Source of the DNA: Physcomitrium patens
Taxonomy: Eukaryota > Streptophyta > Bryopsida > Funariales > Funariaceae
Length of the DNA stretch: 64,000 nt
NCBI RefSeq assembly: GCF_000002425.4
Contig: NC_037266.1
Span: 4,039,350-4,103,349, forward strand
Reading direction: 5' to 3'
The position numbers were made by a program, and so were the translations under genes. Below the pieces are notes generated by a model. That model was not told the origin of the DNA, ran no database searches, and saw only the letters and a program-made list of their open reading frames with translations. Shown here in pieces: positions 36,301 through 48,675 of the stretch. Numbering within the stretch: position 1 is the stretch's first letter; each line of letters opens with the position of its first letter.

Positions 36301-39300
36301 AATCTCTATATCGCCTTCTAGCTGATACGTGCAAACTGTTGTTTAAAAGCTGGCATTTTGAGTGACAATTCTGTGCTGTTTGTTCCCCTTGCAGATTTGT
36401 TGTATCCTTCTTGGCCACTAGGAGCATCGGTGTTGGAACAGATGTCTGCGTGTTTTCTGCCAATACGTTCACTCAGGGTTATTACCTGAAGACTCAGATT
36501 TACTCAAGCCGCGAAACTTCAATTGAATGAATTAGTTTAGTAATCACACTCTTAATGAAAGAGCTACACTTAAGCTACTCTTTAACGACCAGGCATCCAG
36601 ATGTTGCATTCGATATTCTGTATGATGGTGACAGCAGTGTTATCCATCGTCCGTTGCGTGAACGGCAACGGCTCCTTCAGAACGCTATTCGTCCTCTCAG
36701 TGGCCGTCTGGAGGTTCTTATACCTGCAGCCGGAGGGCTTAATGCAAAGCATGCTGTTGGTAAGTTTGCTTTGATGTTTCTCTATTTGCCAACTCAGTGT
36801 ATCATCTGACTGATCCAGCCAATGTTCCATTTGTATATCAAACTAGTTTTTAATGGGAACAATCATACGTGTCATGGTAAGCACCTTAAAATGTTAGTTA
36901 CCCAGAGCAGCTCCTGATGATGGAGCTGTCGTGAATCCGAATCTGGGTTCTAAATTACGTCGTTAATATGTGTAGGAGATCCGAGGTGGTCAATCTTGGC
37001 CACAAGTCCCGAGGAGGTGGAACAGTTTTTTCAAGAGACGATCGACAATAGGTTAGTCGTCAGTGAAAAGGTCTAAAGATGTATTTTTTAATAACTGTGT
37101 CCATAAATCTAACCAATATACCATATATATGTTTTTGGAGGAAACGAACTTTTCAAATTTAAAAATTTGATATTGACAACATAGAATTAATTTAACTGCA
37201 ATAAATACTACTTATCATTTGAAGGCCTTCATGAGGTAGTGAACTTGAACACATTTGAATGTGTCTTCCGCCATAACGTGAAAATGAATTTGGTGTAAGC
37301 TGGGGTACATTTTCGCACGCAGGGAGGAAGGGGTTGTGTTAAAAGACCTAGATTCCAAATGGGAGCCCAGTGATCGTAGTGGAAAATGGCTTAAACTCAA
37401 GCCTGATTACGTTCACTCTGAATCTGACCTTGATGCGCTGATAATAGGTGAGCACATGGTCACACTTTATCGTTCCCTGTATGCTTTTGCTGGAATATCA
37501 GAAGCTCATCAGAGGTAGTTTGTTAAAGATCTCATAATGTTCTTTGTTTATACTTTTTTGCAAAATCCTTTGTAAGCTGTTAACCTTGATCATTTTAATC
37601 GAAATTCGCAGGTGGTTATTTTGGAACTGGACGGCGTGGTGGTGAGGTTAGTTGACAGTTGCAGCTTGTTCATCCATAGCTTCCACTTTAGTTTCTGTGA
37701 TCTATCCACGACTGACTCAGTTTTTAGTCATTGCTGACTCCATTGCGTTGTGAACTGTTCTGGTGCATGCCTGCAGTGTTTAACAGCCCTGAATATCTCA
37801 ATGCCTCATGTAATGTGCTGGTTACAGTTAACAACTTCTACAGTCACTAAGCAAGGAATTCGCAGAATTGTTCAAGTATTTGTTAGATATGCAAGAAAAT
37901 CTTGCACACGCTACTATTTCACTTGATTTTGGAAACACTGTTTAATGCAAGGCAATCACAAATTTTTCAGGTTGCTCAATTTTTATTGGGATTGGCTGAG
38001 CCGTCAGAAGTGGGTGGCTACCCTACAAAGTACGCATTTTTAACTACCGTTTATTTCAGAATCTTTTGTATTGTGTGGATCTCTTCTATGTACGTATGTG
38101 TGTATGCTCCCGATTCATTCATATCCTATATGTAAATTTAGATTTTATGATTTGTTATTGAGGCCTTCATTTACATGGGGGCAGTGGTCTTTGGGCTATG
38201 ATAAAGTAGATCTCAGAGTGGTGTACAGTATTTCTGGACTTTTAACATTCTCAGGTCAAAGAAGCATGCCGTCGGTAAGAGCTTACTTGCTGTTTGTGCA
38301 GATTTCGTTCCTTCTGCAGAGTGGGTACAGGCCTCACTGATGATGAGGCTGAGCAGTTAGTGCACAAGCTCAAACCCCACTTCAGGCAAGTATAAATATG
38401 AAACTATGGAAATATTGCCTTTTTGACTAGCACTCTTCGCTTGTTTTGTTTCTTATATGAATCAAATCCGGAAATTTTCGCGGGCACGAACTGAAATTAA
38501 GTTTTAGTTTTCCTACTGTAGGGAAACATCAATATGAGTTACCATAAGGTCCTACTCTAAGTATTGCTAGTTTTCTAACATGAAAGGAACGTCTGCTTTC
38601 TACCCTGCATGATCCTTCACGTCTATCCGCTGATAGGGACACATTAATTATACATGTTTGGTTACAGGAGGAATCATAAAAGCACCAAACCACCGAGCTG
38701 TTATGTGCTGACTAACTCATCCAAAGAGCGGCCTGATGTCTGGATTGAACGACCTGAAAAGTGAGTACCATTTGTCTAGCATCCCCTTCCCTATTTGTCA
38801 AAACGTTCCACTTACTGGCAAGTTATACATCAAGCTGTGCTGGATCAGAGAATTGGTGCAAATTTTAAGCATTTCAGGTTTTTCTTGTTCTGATAATTTT
38901 GAGTTCATTCATGATTTCTTCTTTCGACAGGTCCGTAATACTTCAAATCACAAGTGATATCCGAACCATACGCTCTGAGGTCAGTTTGAGGTTAAACCTG
39001 CCCCCGACTCTTGAGCAGAGCGCACTCATGTTCACTCTGAGCTTCAGAGCCAGGGACAGGGGGGGATATGTTGGACATTTTCTGCAGCTTCTCTTGTATT
39101 GGACCTTGAGGTTTTGACCCGAATGTCTTATTCGTGGCTTTGTTTAATACACGTTTATGTGCATCATTTTACATGTCCAGGTATTTGCAACGCCGTATAG
39201 TCTACGGTTTCCTCGAATCCAAAGAATTCGATATGATAAACCTTGGTATGACTGCCTCGATGTTCAGAGTAAGTATGTCTACGACTTCATGGTCAGTAAG

Positions 39301-42300
39301 AAAGACTGAGCTTGAGTTTTTGTCCGTCAAGAGTGGAGTGTGGTGTGAAGATAATTGTGATTATTAGTGCAAAGAACTAGACAACACCTGTAATATTTAT
39401 CTTTTTCTTTCTCTTATCGTGTAGTTTTAAAATTGATTTTTTGGCTAGCACAACAGTCAGTTCAACATGTTATTCTTTAAGGGTGTTATTCTTTTAAGTA
39501 TCCATCTGCACAGCTTATTCTTTGGAGTCTCTGCGGTTCTATTGTTAATGCAATCCTCTCTTGCTCAAGCATATATGCCTCCTGATAATCTCAGCTTTTG
39601 AAGATCCGGACAGGTAGCTAAGGAACTTAGATCTTCAAGTTGTAGGAGATTTATTAAGGCGACTAGTTTATGTGTGTATCTGCGCACATGCTGATCTTCG
39701 TGTTTTTTTTTTTTTTTTTTTTTTTTTTACTGTGGCAGCATTAGTAGATACGGTACATGCAAAGAGCCAGAACGATGGTCAAGCGGAAGGTGGGAATCAA
39801 TTCAAATATCGAGCAAGACGGGCCAAACAGGAAAAGCCTGAACGAGCATCATTGGTCCCCTCCCACATGTTGGTAACAGACGTATCGCATGTAAAGCAAG
39901 CCACTCGCATCTTCAAGGGCCTTGTCTTCTGTATCCTCTTCCACTCATGTTTTGCAGGTCCCTTAGCACATATTGAAGACATGAGCATTTATTCACGAGG
40001 CTTGAAATTGTCGAACATGATTGACCTTGGCTCTAGAGTCCGGATAGTTTGCGGTTGTATTTTCATTCCTCACCGAATCCAAATATGCACGGAATGTAGC
40101 AATCTTAATCTGCAGTTTGTTGCAAAAAGGATAAGCTGAAATTTATCCCGTTTACAACCCTATATGTACACGTGATATGTGCTACTTCCATTTTCATATG
40201 TAGACGACATTTCTTTCATTTCTGGTGGAGGAAGCAATTATTTGTCGGAATGACTGTTAAGCATACAAACTGTTGGAACCACGTGGAATTATGACCGTTT
40301 TCGAATAGATTGTCCTTGACTTTGTTACAGACGTTGCCAACACTTCCAGTGAGTACCCAGTTGAGAAAATTCACAAATTGGTTGTAGAGAATGGAGGCAC
40401 CTTCTCTATGAACTTGAGCAGTACTGTTACTCACGCGGTCGCATTCGAAAAGAAAGGTATGAAGTCTTTTTAATGTTTTTTAATTTTGCCGGCGCACTTA
40501 GGAATTTATGCTTTAAAGTTCATGATGTGCTGATACGTACCCGCAGGTTTTGAGTGTACTAAACGGAAATTTCTCAATCGTCTGAATGTACTTGGGCTCA
40601 TGTTCAGGACTCAAGTATCAGGCATCTTTTATGAATGGGGATGTCATTCATCTATCATGGCTTTTAGACTGCATGGCTCAGAAAGTACTCCTTGTAGTAA
40701 GCCCCAAGTATGTCGCGAAACTCTCCACTGATAGTTGTTGTCCAGGATAGTTTCTTATAGGTTTCGAAGATCATTTATATGGATGGGACACGCTGCTGGG
40801 AATCGGTTAATTGTTAATCACCAATGGTTTTTTTGTTGATCTAATGTTATCATGAATGGACTGAAGCAAGTTTTAGTATCTTTTTGCTACATCGGTGATG
40901 GTTGCAGAACAGGTGCTGCTATCCATTTCCTATCCTTACTGCTAAAGATGAGTATTGCAAGGATCTGTTTGTGCTTCTAACATTAACAAGGGGGAATTTG
41001 GACAGGTATTACTTGAATATGTCAGATGCCACAAAGGAAAGACTGAAAGGTGAAGTTGACGAATTTGGAGATTTTTACTGCAACGAAGTTGATGAAACTG
41101 ACCTTACACAGGTACGTCAATTTGATTGACTGATTCTGAACAATGAACAATTCTTGAATAACTGATTTTGTGGGTGGGGAAATGTGCGAAGCTATTCTCA
41201 TTATGTTGTCCTTCACGGGTGCAGATCTTCGAAAACATAGATGTGAACAAGCAGTACCACGACATTGACAGAGTGAATTACTACATCAAGAAATATTCCC
41301 CATCTCCAACTTGGTGCCTTTTCTCCGGCTGCTGCGTCTTCTTTCTCCGTCCTCTTCACTCCGCGTACAAAATTTCTCAGACTTTTGGTGTAGTTCAATT
41401 CTGTAGTTGGGATTTTCTGTAAACTTGTACTTTGTCTGACCGGAAGTGGAGGGTGGACATGCTGCAAGGTCACGAGTCTTATCTGTACGTGAAGTTTTTT
41501 TTATCAGTAGCAGCATCGGATTCCTTTATCTGTAGCATGTTTGCCAATCTGGACTACAGCAACAAAAACTTCCTTGGAGTGAACAAGCATTTTATGGTGT
41601 TTGCAGGAATGAAAATACTCTACAGGTGGCAAACCTAACATTGAGAAGACTTGCACTCGAGGTGGAGATGCACGAAGGCACCGTTTCTGACAAATTGACG
41701 CGTAGCATCACACACGTTGTGATGTATGTACCTACGGAAAGTCCCGTATCGTTCCAGATTATATTACGAAGGTATGTTCCAATAGGATGCGTGAGTTGCA
41801 TCAGGATGTTAAGATACGATCGCTCTGCTCTCAGTTGGAGTAGGCACAAGAAATAAGTGTTTTTTTCTGGTTCTCAATTATTTTGATGACTACCGTTTTC
41901 TGCTTGAGTGGGATTCTAACAAGTTGATGAGTGCAGTGCGTCATCGGAGGAAAGAAGGCTGCTATTATCGAAGCGGGTCAAAGTTGTAAGCCATCGCTGG
42001 ATAGAGGATTCTGTTAACAGAAGTATCTACCGTCACCCCGCAGACGAAGAGTATGATCTCAGGTTTGTATTCCAATTAATTCTTATTCAGATGATGTCAT
42101 TCGGATTCTGAAACTTGAGAATCTTGTCTTCACCTTCCCATTGATTATGAATGGCAGACTACTCACTGACACTTTTAAATAGATTCTAATTCCTAGACCT
42201 ACATGACCAGCTTGCGATTTCATGTGACACTGATTTAGGATCTGTTCCATCAAGCTCATAGGATTGGGGGTTATAGTTCGGCAATATTTTAACCTCTCGT

Positions 42301-43750
42301 GAATTCTTTAGCAGGACTGGAGAAGTGCTTTTGTCCGATGAGGAAGAAGAAGAGCTGGTGTCAAAAACTTCAGTCCCCATAAAGGCTGACTCGATGGTAC
42401 CCATCACCCCAGACAAGAGGGTTGTACCTAGATCTCTTCGAAAACCAGCTACGCGGAGACGAGCCCTGAACCTTGGAAGGCCTAGTAGAAGATCCAAAGG
42501 AACAGAGGAGGAACTTCCAAGAGTAGAGGCCCAAAAGTCGGGCAAAGAAGAGCACGTAGAGGATGACAGAGCACCAACAGAAATAACCAATAAGGGAACC
42601 AGGAATGATCCGAAGGCAGTGGAACCTTTTCAATTAGATGATTCTGCTTCTCGTACACCAGAAAAGAGAGTTCTTAGAGTTACTCGAAGCAGGAAAAAAG
42701 ACAAACCATCATCTGGGAATGAGCGCCTACCTTTAAAACGACGTCTCATTCATGATGAAGGTGAGGCATCTCTGACCCAACCTTCAGACAAGGCACTCAC
42801 AGGAGCGGAACCTTTCATACCAAGAATGTCGACCAGATTGGCTGAGAAAAGAAAAGCATTCGAAAGGTACGGAGTTCTATTCACGTTATCTAGATCCTTC
42901 ACAGTTACGAAAGTTTGCGATAACCATACTCATGCAGTCATGATAGGTAAAGCCTATGCTGATTTACCAGTCACTGAATAATTTAAATTTCAAACATGTG
43001 CAGCAAGAGAGAAGCCGACACATATAAGCTAGAATGTACTGCAGCGGATCTTCGGTTTGTGAAACTGAAACCTTAAGACCTACATGTTCTTCGCTTTTCT
43101 ACATCTTAGCTTTTAGGCCGTGATACCAAAAGAACTACTGGTCTCACATCAACATCCTACCGCTTCCGAGGCCTTTCAGAGTTAATTAATTATGGTTGGT
43201 TTGCAGTGAGGAAGACCAAGAAGAGCCCGTGGAAGCTTCAGAATTCGAGGGGTTGCAGAACACCAGTTCTTTGAAAGAGCCAACTGGAAGGGACGACAGC
43301 AGATTACATTTCAACGATTTCGACCATCAAAGCCCAGCCATTGATGATATGATCAATACTCTACTTCCAAATTACGCCTCATCACAACAGGCTAACTTAT
43401 CTCAACAAACGAACAGAGAGAGTGCCTTGCCCTCAAGGTCGAACTCATTTTTTATCAAACCGACGTTGGCCCCACAACCCACTCAGGGAGTTCTAGGTAG
43501 CTACTCTCGACCATATCTCCCTTCACATTGTGCATCTGAAGCCCTCCAGCCGGTACCAGATGCTCCAGATAACTCTGATTTATTTTCATCAGTGCATCGT
43601 TTGGCAAGTTCACAAGACCACTTGACTGGGACTGTGACGGTTGAATCATCCTCACAGGGGTTGGCAACTTATCTACCTCCGACCAACAACCCTGAGAAGA
43701 AGAAAAGAAGCTTTAAGGATCTGGTCAACCAGATGCTCAACGGTAACTGA
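33379..43750 (+). CDS. LIG4: DNA ligase IV, complete gene of 29 coding exons
   Basis: ATP-dependent nuclear ligase that, with XRCC4, seals double-strand breaks in non-homologous end joining. Exons: 33379-33720, 34134-34225, 34376-34461, 34704-34840, 35049-35123, 35252-35343, 35454-35525, 35697-35776, 36005-36042, 36395-36401, 36601-36759, 36976-37051, 37323-37447, 37612-37646, 37971-38029, 38302-38385, 38668-38760, 38931-38979, 39181-39268, 39739-39930, 40331-40456, 40608-40707, 41006-41111, 41225-41364, 41607-41771, 41937-42062, 42315-42866, 43004-43054, 43207-43750. The phases all join: 3,891 bases, 1,296 residues (Arabidopsis about 1,219). Seen: DNA-binding domain (NWRKGGQRAGSNAGNFS; FHPDAEDYFNVTCDLKLVCE), motif I KFDGDR with catalytic Lys about 255, LDGEMLVWD, EGVVLKDL, KWLKLKPDY, BRCT1 about 640-740 (IHLSWLLDC), linker, BRCT2 about 795-905 (VSHRWIEDS), then a basic/acidic tail ending in KDLVNQMLNGN. 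Confidence 0.95.
36395..36401 (+). other. LIG4: 7-nt microexon (exon 10) of LIG4
   Basis: ATTTGTT lies between the acceptor TTCCCCTTGCAG and the donor GTATCCTTC. With exon 9 (ends in phase 0) and exon 11 it codes ICY, completing the conserved ICYVAFDILYDGD. Skipping it would shift the frame, and no longer exon here encodes these residues. Confidence 0.82.
36402..36600 (+). other. LIG4: probable U12-type (minor spliceosome) intron in LIG4
   Basis: The donor GTATCCTTC matches the U12 consensus (RTATCCTTT) at eight of nine positions. A branch-site-like CTCTTTAAC ends at 36586, with the branch A near 36585, 15 bases before the AG at 36599-36600. The nearer AG at 36591-36592 is skipped, in line with U12 distance rules, and the frame requires the distal one. 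Confidence 0.8.
38386..38667 (+). other. LIG4: GC-AG intron in LIG4
   Basis: Exon 16 ends CACTTCAG followed by GCAAGT, the usual GC-donor form; the next exon begins GAGGAATCAT. The GT four bases downstream (GTATAA) would break the frame. Confidence 0.8.
39703..39728 (+). repeat. 26-base poly-T tract in LIG4 intron 19
   Basis: An uninterrupted T run ends ten bases before the acceptor of exon 20 (39739), where it can serve as the polypyrimidine tract. A natural site of length variation. Confidence 0.9.
39931..40330 (+). other. LIG4: second probable U12-type intron in LIG4
   Basis: The donor GTATCCTCTT differs from the U12 consensus by one base in the core. The branch-site motif TGTCCTTGAC (40311-40320) matches TTCCTTRAY closely, with the A at 40319, 11 bases before the acceptor TTTGTTACAG. 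The exons join as VFYVANTSS at the start of BRCT1. Confidence 0.82.
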
Positions 43751-45175
43751 TTCTGAGTTAGAATTGTATATTACTTCCAGAGAAGACAGTTCTTGTACAT
43801 TATGAAATGGCGAACGTTTCATTCGCCAGTTCGTTCTCTGAAATAAACACGTTATTCTTGCTAACCGAGTCATCCCCATCCCTTCGCTGATATAGTAATA
43901 TTGTAGTACAAGAAAATACATTTGAGCTGATGACATATATTTCTGTGTGTGTGTATATATATTTATATATTTATGTGTTTATTTATCTATGTTTATATTT
44001 ATTTATTTATTTATTTATTTATTTATATATTTGTGTGTGTGTTTAACCATGACTAGAGGAGTTTAAGTAATATTTACAATTGTGTCTACCCAATTGGTCT
44101 TCATTAAGTTTCTGTGAAGATTTCAAGTTTGAACAGATGCAATCCAAACTATGTCCCAACTTAAGTAGAAAATCTAGTATGATAATTAATGTTTCATGCA
44201 GCATCTCAATCCACACGATTGCTGACTTGGCTGGTTCAAAGATTCTAGACCTGAGAGCAAAGACTGGGTCCCAACCATCAAGTGTGAAGTTGTTTCACCT
44301 AACTAATCTTTTCCTGGCTATTGCACCACCCAAGCAGTAATGGTCTCCACTGTGAACACAGGCATTTTATTCAAGGGATAGAAATTTTGGTTTTACTACT
44401 CAACCTCGTTACTGTTTAAACGTTTTTCTCACATCTTACAATGGGAAAAAAATTTACACTCAGTGTTGCAAATGTGTATTGAAAAAATTAAATATATTTC
44501 AAAAAAAATTATTAGTAAATATGGTATTGAGTGTGTATATCATACTCTGGAGAACTCATTTAGGTGCTTCGTTTGGATCTGTCCTAAATCATGAACCATA
44601 CCAAATTGCTCGAAAACAAACTTTCAACACAATTTCTTGATTACATAGTCATTGAAGTGTGTGTTTTTATACATGTACCCAACATTGATGTTTTTTTTTT
44701 TTTTTTTTTTTTTTTTACGAATCTTCAAAAGAATAAAAAAGAATAGAAATATATAGAGAGAGAAGTAATAGGATTTTCTTATTATAGATATGTAATTCAC
44801 TTAACTCAAATCAACATTATGGATTTTTATTTTTATTTTTAACTTGCTGGTACTTGCATCAATAGAAACATCTAATCCACCATTTTTCAATTTGAAATAT
44901 TATAAATCTCTAGAATTTTCTTTTGGTAGTTGGTGTATCATTGTAATTATGCAAATATTGCTAAACTTTTTTTTGAAGATTTTTTTTTGTTATCACATTT
45001 TCTTGTTAATGCATGAATTAAAATTAATTTGTATAAATAATAATTTAGTTATCTGTCTAAAAAATAAATACCTTTTACAATATTGATTTTACAATTTGTG
45101 GTGGGATCTTTTGATGGATCTAATTTTATGCTTACTAAATTACTTATAAGACATTTAGATGTAGTTGATTAAACA
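43751..45175. other. LIG4 3' flank and A+T-rich intergenic DNA
   Basis: No gene seen. It holds the LIG4 3'UTR (AATAAA at 43842-43847), a TTTA microsatellite (about 43996-44026) and a 26-base poly-T run (44691-44716). Confidence 0.6.
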
Positions 45176-45480
45176 TAGGGTATTACAAATGCCACTATAG
45201 TTTTACTAGTGTCACCAAAATCTGCCATCCACCACATGTCATTACAATTTTTGCTATTGCCACCATAACCCACAACCTAATTGAAATATTTTTTTAGTTA
45301 CTTATATTCCTATCAAAATTTAAAATATTTTTGATATATTATTATTTATAAAAATTACAAATTTTAATAATTTTTTAAAATTTAATAAGAAAATACATAT
45401 ATATATATATATGCACTTAATTTTTTAATTAAATAATAATATTCTTATTGTAAAAATATATAAAATATATATGATTTAAG

Positions 45481-45521
<41 letters not shown>

Positions 45522-45608
45522 GCTGTTTTAAAAAGGGTATAGATGGCATGTGGTAGATGGGTTGTGGTGGCAATAGTCAAAACTATGGTGGCATTAGAAA
45601 ATATCCTA
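45176..45608. mobile_element. MITE-like element with about 65-bp imperfect terminal inverted repeats
   Basis: The left end begins TAGGGTATTACAAATGCCAC and the right end, reverse complemented, TAGGATATTTTCTAATGCCA. The similarity continues over about 65 bases (ATAGTTTTACTAGTGTCACC against ATAGTTTTGACTATTGCCAC; CCACCACATG against CTACCACATG). Both ends carry TA next to a G-run, so a TA target duplication is possible. The 433-base element has no coding capacity and holds a (CA)n(TA)n microsatellite at 45481-45520. It is probably a non-autonomous DNA transposon. Confidence 0.6.
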
Positions 45609-48135
45609 AATATAATTTGTCTTCAAATACCTTTTAATTTCCCTTACTTCTTTTCACATTAACTAGTTAGTTTTTTTTGTGTTGCATAGCAAATAGATTT
45701 TAACCAAATTTATACTTTTGTAACTTATAACATTATTTAAAATAGCATCTTAAGCTTCATCATTTTCATCCAAATAAATCACTATATTTTTTTTTTTTTC
45801 CCTTTAAAACGTACATGCAAGAAACAAAACCATTCACTTTAACAACAACAACAGTTTCATAAAAATCCAAACTAAATTGTATAGTTATGAACTAACATAA
45901 CTCACTTAAGTAATGCTAAAGAGACATGATTTAAGATGTTTGTTTTGTTACTTCACTGTTTTACTTACAGTTTAACAACAATATATTTATTATTTTCAAA
46001 ACCATCAACAACTTGATATGAGTTCATTTGAAAGAATATAACAGTAAATTACATTACAAATGCCTATTTAATCATGTGTGTATTTGCTACATATAAAAAT
46101 ATGCTATCTTTTGCATGAATAAACAAAACACACACTCACACAAATACATGCATACACACACATACATAGCACCAAAAAATTCCTCTAAAGTGATGTGGAA
46201 ATTATAAACCAAATCACAAACCTCAATTTCCTAAACTCATCAACAAGAATAGTAATAGTAGGAATGTGGGTTTGGAGTGCCCTACTCTCAAAGCTTCCAG
46301 GCCAAGGCAAGACATGGTAATTAAAGTCAGCATTAGTGGTAACCTCCATAAATTCGCAAGTACAACACGTCAACATTCCAAGTCTTTTATGTGGGGGTGG
46401 GGGATATATGCATGCACTACTGATCTAATTGGCATTATCACAACAACAAAATACTTACTTATGTGCATGTGGCATTCTATGTCCTCATCTCATGAATGGA
46501 ATTTTCACACTTTATTCCTTGTGAGTGGTGAGTGTATCATTCATGCCTGCTGTGAATTGTTTTAACCACAATTTATAGTCAATTATTAAAATACAAAAAT
46601 AGAATGAAATAAAATAAAACAATACACCAGGGGACTTGTTGGAATATTTTTAAAATGATTGTGAAAAATTGCCTCAAAATGTGCAGTATGTAGATATTAT
46701 TATTATTATTATTATTAATTATGCATGATATTGTGTGTGGATACATCTATCTATCTATCTATATATATATATATAAATATATAGTGCATACACATACTAT
46801 TCAAATATCATGATACTCATTTAGAACTATGCATAAGTCTGGTTCAGATAACATGAATGTATTTTTAGATTTTGTGTGTATGATTATAGCTTTTGGGATG
46901 CATCGCAGGTTTCTGTACGAGTTTATATTTTGCAATAAATAATGCATTTGCTCAATAGATTGGACATTCTTTGTCCAAAATGTAGGACATATTCTGGATT
47001 TTACTAAGATTTGTTTTGAAATATACAGAAGGGGTTTTTATATTATTAATATTATTACTATCACCATTTTAAAAATAAACATAACAATACAAATAAATTT
47101 ATTTACCAAGTATAATTGATGATATTATGTTGGAATCCTTAATGAAACCTAACCAAGAATAGAAAATCCATTGAAACTTTGCACAATTAATAATAACATG
47201 CCTTATAGAAATCAAAATGCTCTATATTATTGTGGAGATGCAATAAAGTGCGTTGAAAAAACTCATCGGCTAATTTTCATGTCTTGTCATTAAAAAGTAC
47301 CACGTGTATTATCAAAAATCATCAAATAATAAATTTTAGGATGGATGGCACAGAGTTGTATTTTCATTTTACTTTTTCTTTCTTCTATCAAATTGTACAC
47401 TTTTACACACAAATAAAATTAAAGTAAATGCATCACTTAATTATCATAACATTGTAATATAAATTGCATTAAAGTATATGTGTCATTAGTGAATTTATTT
47501 ATTCTTTTTTTTATACCACGCTTATTAGATTTCAACTTTGTAATTGATTTTGAACTAAAAAACGCACCTTTTCATTCAGTAAATATCTACACACAGATAC
47601 CACACAATACTGATGCAGTGGATAGAATAATGTACTATTTTCTAAGTACCAAAGTGGTTACAAGTTTGTGCTAACAACTTCTCAACTAAACACCACTAAT
47701 TATTTATTTTATTTATTCTTGTGTATTTTAATTTATTGTTATTTGTTTGTAACAACCCTTGCCAGCTCTAGCTTCAATGACTCTCCCAATCCCCCACACA
47801 TGCACCCCATTCTCCACCCCCTCCTCATCCTCCCCTTCTGTTCGTTCGATTTATCATCCATCTATACGATCGGGTTTTTGTATGTTCCAATCGGATCGCT
47901 TAGGGGCACTCTTAACACAGTCACCTTAGATCGCCATATCATCATAGAACGAAGAAACTCATTCTCAGTTATATAGATCATTTTAACTTGATTCAGAGAT
48001 AGATATGACCCTTAATCTACGTTTTAGCCGGATAGGAAATGAATCTGTTCACGCTTAGCGACGAAAACCGCTGTCGTTTTAGTGGAACTGTTAATCAAAC
48101 AAGATGTAAGAGGGTGAGATGTTGTGGCGTAGTAC
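45609..48135. other. A+T-rich intergenic DNA
   Basis: No gene recognised. It holds CACACA-type runs (46128-46165), an ATT microsatellite (about 46695-46716) and a CTAT/TA run (46748-46778). From about 47760 the sequence becomes GC-richer and C/T-biased, as expected of the promoter of the following transcription unit. Confidence 0.55.
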
Positions 48136-48213
48136 ATGAAGTTTGTGAAGTGTCGGTTTGGGGAAGAAAGTGAGGTTGTTCTGGCAGTGGCTCTCTCTCC
48201 GCCCTGGATCTCC

Positions 48214-48675
48214 ATGGCCATAGCCACGACCTCTTCTTCCTTGCCCGTGCGTGTTGCGGGTCTCGCCCAGACCATCCTTCCCCACAGCCGCATCTGCTCA
48301 ACGTTCAAGGCACGTGGTTTGCGCTGCGGTGGATTCGGACTCGGACGTCGATTTGAACGCGTTGGAGCTTCGTTCGGTGTTGGAATCTGCCTTCAACTTT
48401 GTTGCTGAAAACGTGAAACCTATGTTCGTGACAATATTATTGCCGGATTCAGGAGCGCTGCGAGTGGAGTCGGTGGAGGAAGTGAAAGGTGGTAGAGTTC
48501 TCTCCGTCCTCTCTTCGTTTTTGTGGCTGGTGCGGAGTTATGCTGGCTATCTGTTGTTTGTTTTAAATATATATTTTTATATTTTTTAGATAATTTACGA
48601 ATAAAATCTGTTTCGATCAGTCGGAGTGGGAAGAGGCGGAAAGTGATTGGCATCAGCTTCGGGTCGAACCTTGAG
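48214..48675 (+). CDS. possible small plastid-targeted protein, function unknown
   Basis: I do not recognise the family. ATG 48214 opens a Ser/Arg/Ala-rich stretch (MAIATTSSSLPVRVAGLAQT) typical of a plastid transit peptide. About 25 codons later the coding character moves to the next frame: HVVCAAVDSDSDVDLNALEL, SVLESAFNFVAENVKPMFVT, ILLPDSGALRVESVEE. A splice at GAGGAA/GTGAAA (about 48480) to an acceptor before TCGGAGTGG (about 48622) adds SEWEEAESDWHQLRVEP and a stop at 48673-48675. The frame change needs a very short intron (for example 48251-48292), a different first exon, or a frameshift mutation. VVCAAV resembles a transit-peptide cleavage site. The last exon, with its Trp and acidic residues, supports real coding, but the model is weak. 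Confidence 0.38.

Noticed and set aside
36901-36975. tRNA-like B-box words (GGTTCTAAAT type)
   Set aside because: No matching A box or cloverleaf; the stretch lies in a LIG4 intron.
46185-46565. Paired frames on both strands
   Set aside because: Isolated, of mixed composition, with no domain; flanked by simple repeats.
48024-48308. Minus-strand frames opposite the plastid-like gene
   Set aside because: Three overlapping frames in one GC-rich stretch, with no family features; taken as shadows.
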